Part shown: positions 4,956 through 5,530 of the stretch, one piece after another
Position numbering within the stretch: the stretch's first letter is position 1
Layout of the letters: the number at the start of each line of letters is the position of its first letter
DNA from: Acidobacteriota bacterium
GTDB lineage: Bacteria; Acidobacteriota; Polarisedimenticolia; Polarisedimenticolales; Polarisedimenticolaceae
Reading direction: 5' to 3'
NCBI GenBank assembly: GCA_011773795.1
Contig: WVWW01000055.1
Span: 1,690 to 7,219 of the forward strand
Length of the DNA: 5,530 bases
Translations under genes and position numbers: made by a program
Notes under the pieces: model-generated
The model's database searches: none
What the model was told of the DNA's origin: nothing
Seen by the model: only the letters and a program-made list of their open reading frames with translations

Positions 4956-5530
4956 CCGCCTTCTGGGCATGCAGCCGGTTCTCGGCCTGTTGGAAGACCA
5001 CCGAGCTCTCGGAGTCGGCCACCTCGTCGGTCACCTCGTCCCCCCGGTGCATCGGCAAGCAATGCATGAAGACCGCACCGCTGCCCGCACGAGCCATCAT
5101 CGCGGCGTTGACCTGGTATGGCCGGAAGACGGCGTCCCGTCCGGCAGCCTCTTCTTCCTGCCCCATCGAGGCCCACACATCCGTGTACACCGCATCGGCG
5201 CCTTCGAGCATCGCGGGGTCGGTACCGCACTCGATCGTCGCTCCGGTTTCACCCGCGGCGGCGCGCGCACGCGCGAGGACATCGGCATCGACCTCGTAAC
5301 CCTCGGGAGTGACGATGATCACGTCAACACCGAGCCGCGCCCCGCCGTACATGAGCGAGTGGGCCACGTTGTTCCCGTCGCCGAGGTAGGCCAGGCGGGC
5401 ACCCTTCAGCTCGGAACGCACCTCTTTCAACGTGAGGTAGTCCGCCAGGCCCTGACAGGGATGGAGCAGGTCGGTGAGCCCGTTGATGATCGGAACCGCG
5501 CTGAACTTGGCCAGATCCTCGACGAGACGG
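4927..5530 (-). CDS. argF: ornithine carbamoyltransferase, C-terminal two thirds (cut by window edge)
   Basis: ArgF joins ornithine and carbamoyl phosphate to give citrulline in cytosolic arginine synthesis. About 200 residues are visible of a family length near 305. The first third, with the carbamoyl-phosphate S-T-R-T motif, lies beyond the right edge. What is seen includes VPIINGLTDLLHPCQGLADY with the HPCQ carbamoyl-phosphate motif (codons at 5463-5452), GARLAYLGDGNNVAHSLM as the start of the ornithine domain, DVWASMGQE with the SMG ornithine loop (near 5161-5169), MHCLPMHRGDEV with the catalytic Cys motif HCLP (5064-5053), and ENRLHAQKAVMLALM with the conserved C-terminal Arg. These separate it from aspartate carbamoyltransferase and fit anabolic ArgF. 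The stop codon lies inside the 3' end of the convergent ubiE. No terminator is seen between the two genes. Confidence 0.95.
   Translation of the reverse strand, partial: RLVEDLAKFSAVPIINGLTDLLHPCQGLADYLTLKEVRSELKGARLAYLGDGNNVAHSLMYGGARLGVDVIIVTPEGYEVDADVLARARAAAGETGATIECGTDPAMLEGADAVYTDVWASMGQEEEAAGRDAVFRPYQVNAAMMARAGSGAVFMHCLPMHRGDEVTDEVADSESSVVFQQAENRLHAQKAVMLALMRRA

Overview
This is a compact, GC-rich bacterial housekeeping region. A leftward (minus-strand) translation-apparatus operon fills most of the window, in the order rplM (L13), rpsI (S9), rpsB (S2), tsf (EF-Ts), pyrH (UMP kinase), frr (ribosome recycling factor) and ispD (cut by the left edge). A divergent plus-strand gene, ubiE/menG (quinone C-methyltransferase), starts on the other side of a 156-bp intergenic region. 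Its 3' end overlaps the 3' end of a convergent minus-strand argF (ornithine carbamoyltransferase), which is cut by the right edge. I found no mobile element, CRISPR array, tRNA, rRNA, phage gene or defence gene, and no gene-free stretch longer than 300 bases.

The organism is a high-GC bacterium. The single ribosomal block joining rplM-rpsI to rpsB-tsf-pyrH-frr, the short (199-residue) EF-Ts, the MEP pathway (ispD) and a UbiE/MenG methyltransferase would fit lineages such as Myxococcota, Desulfobacterota, Binatota, Acidobacteriota or Gemmatimonadota. The sequence alone does not decide between these. Non-ATG starts are common: TTG for rpsI, rpsB and ubiE, and GTG for rplM and ispD, most of them backed by a Shine-Dalgarno (SD) sequence.

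Region by region: 1-288 is the ispD N-terminal part. 288-2195 holds frr, pyrH and tsf, tightly spaced. 2196-2285 is the rpsB-tsf gap, with an intrinsic-terminator-like hairpin and a second hairpin abutting the tsf SD. 2286-4070 holds rpsB, rpsI and rplM. 4071-4226 is the divergent promoter region, with a strong sigma70-type promoter for rplM (TTGACA, 17 bp, TACAAA, extended -10) and an extended -10 (TGCTATAAC) for ubiE. 4227-4955 is ubiE and 4927-5530 is partial argF.

The operon couples ribosome parts (L13, S9, S2), elongation (EF-Ts), recycling (Frr) and UTP supply (PyrH). ispD appears to be translationally coupled to frr. The most interesting signals are regulatory: the possible attenuator between rpsB and tsf, a small hairpin holding the rplM SD, overlapping divergent promoters, and the set of TTG starts. 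I see no sign of a new multi-gene system here.
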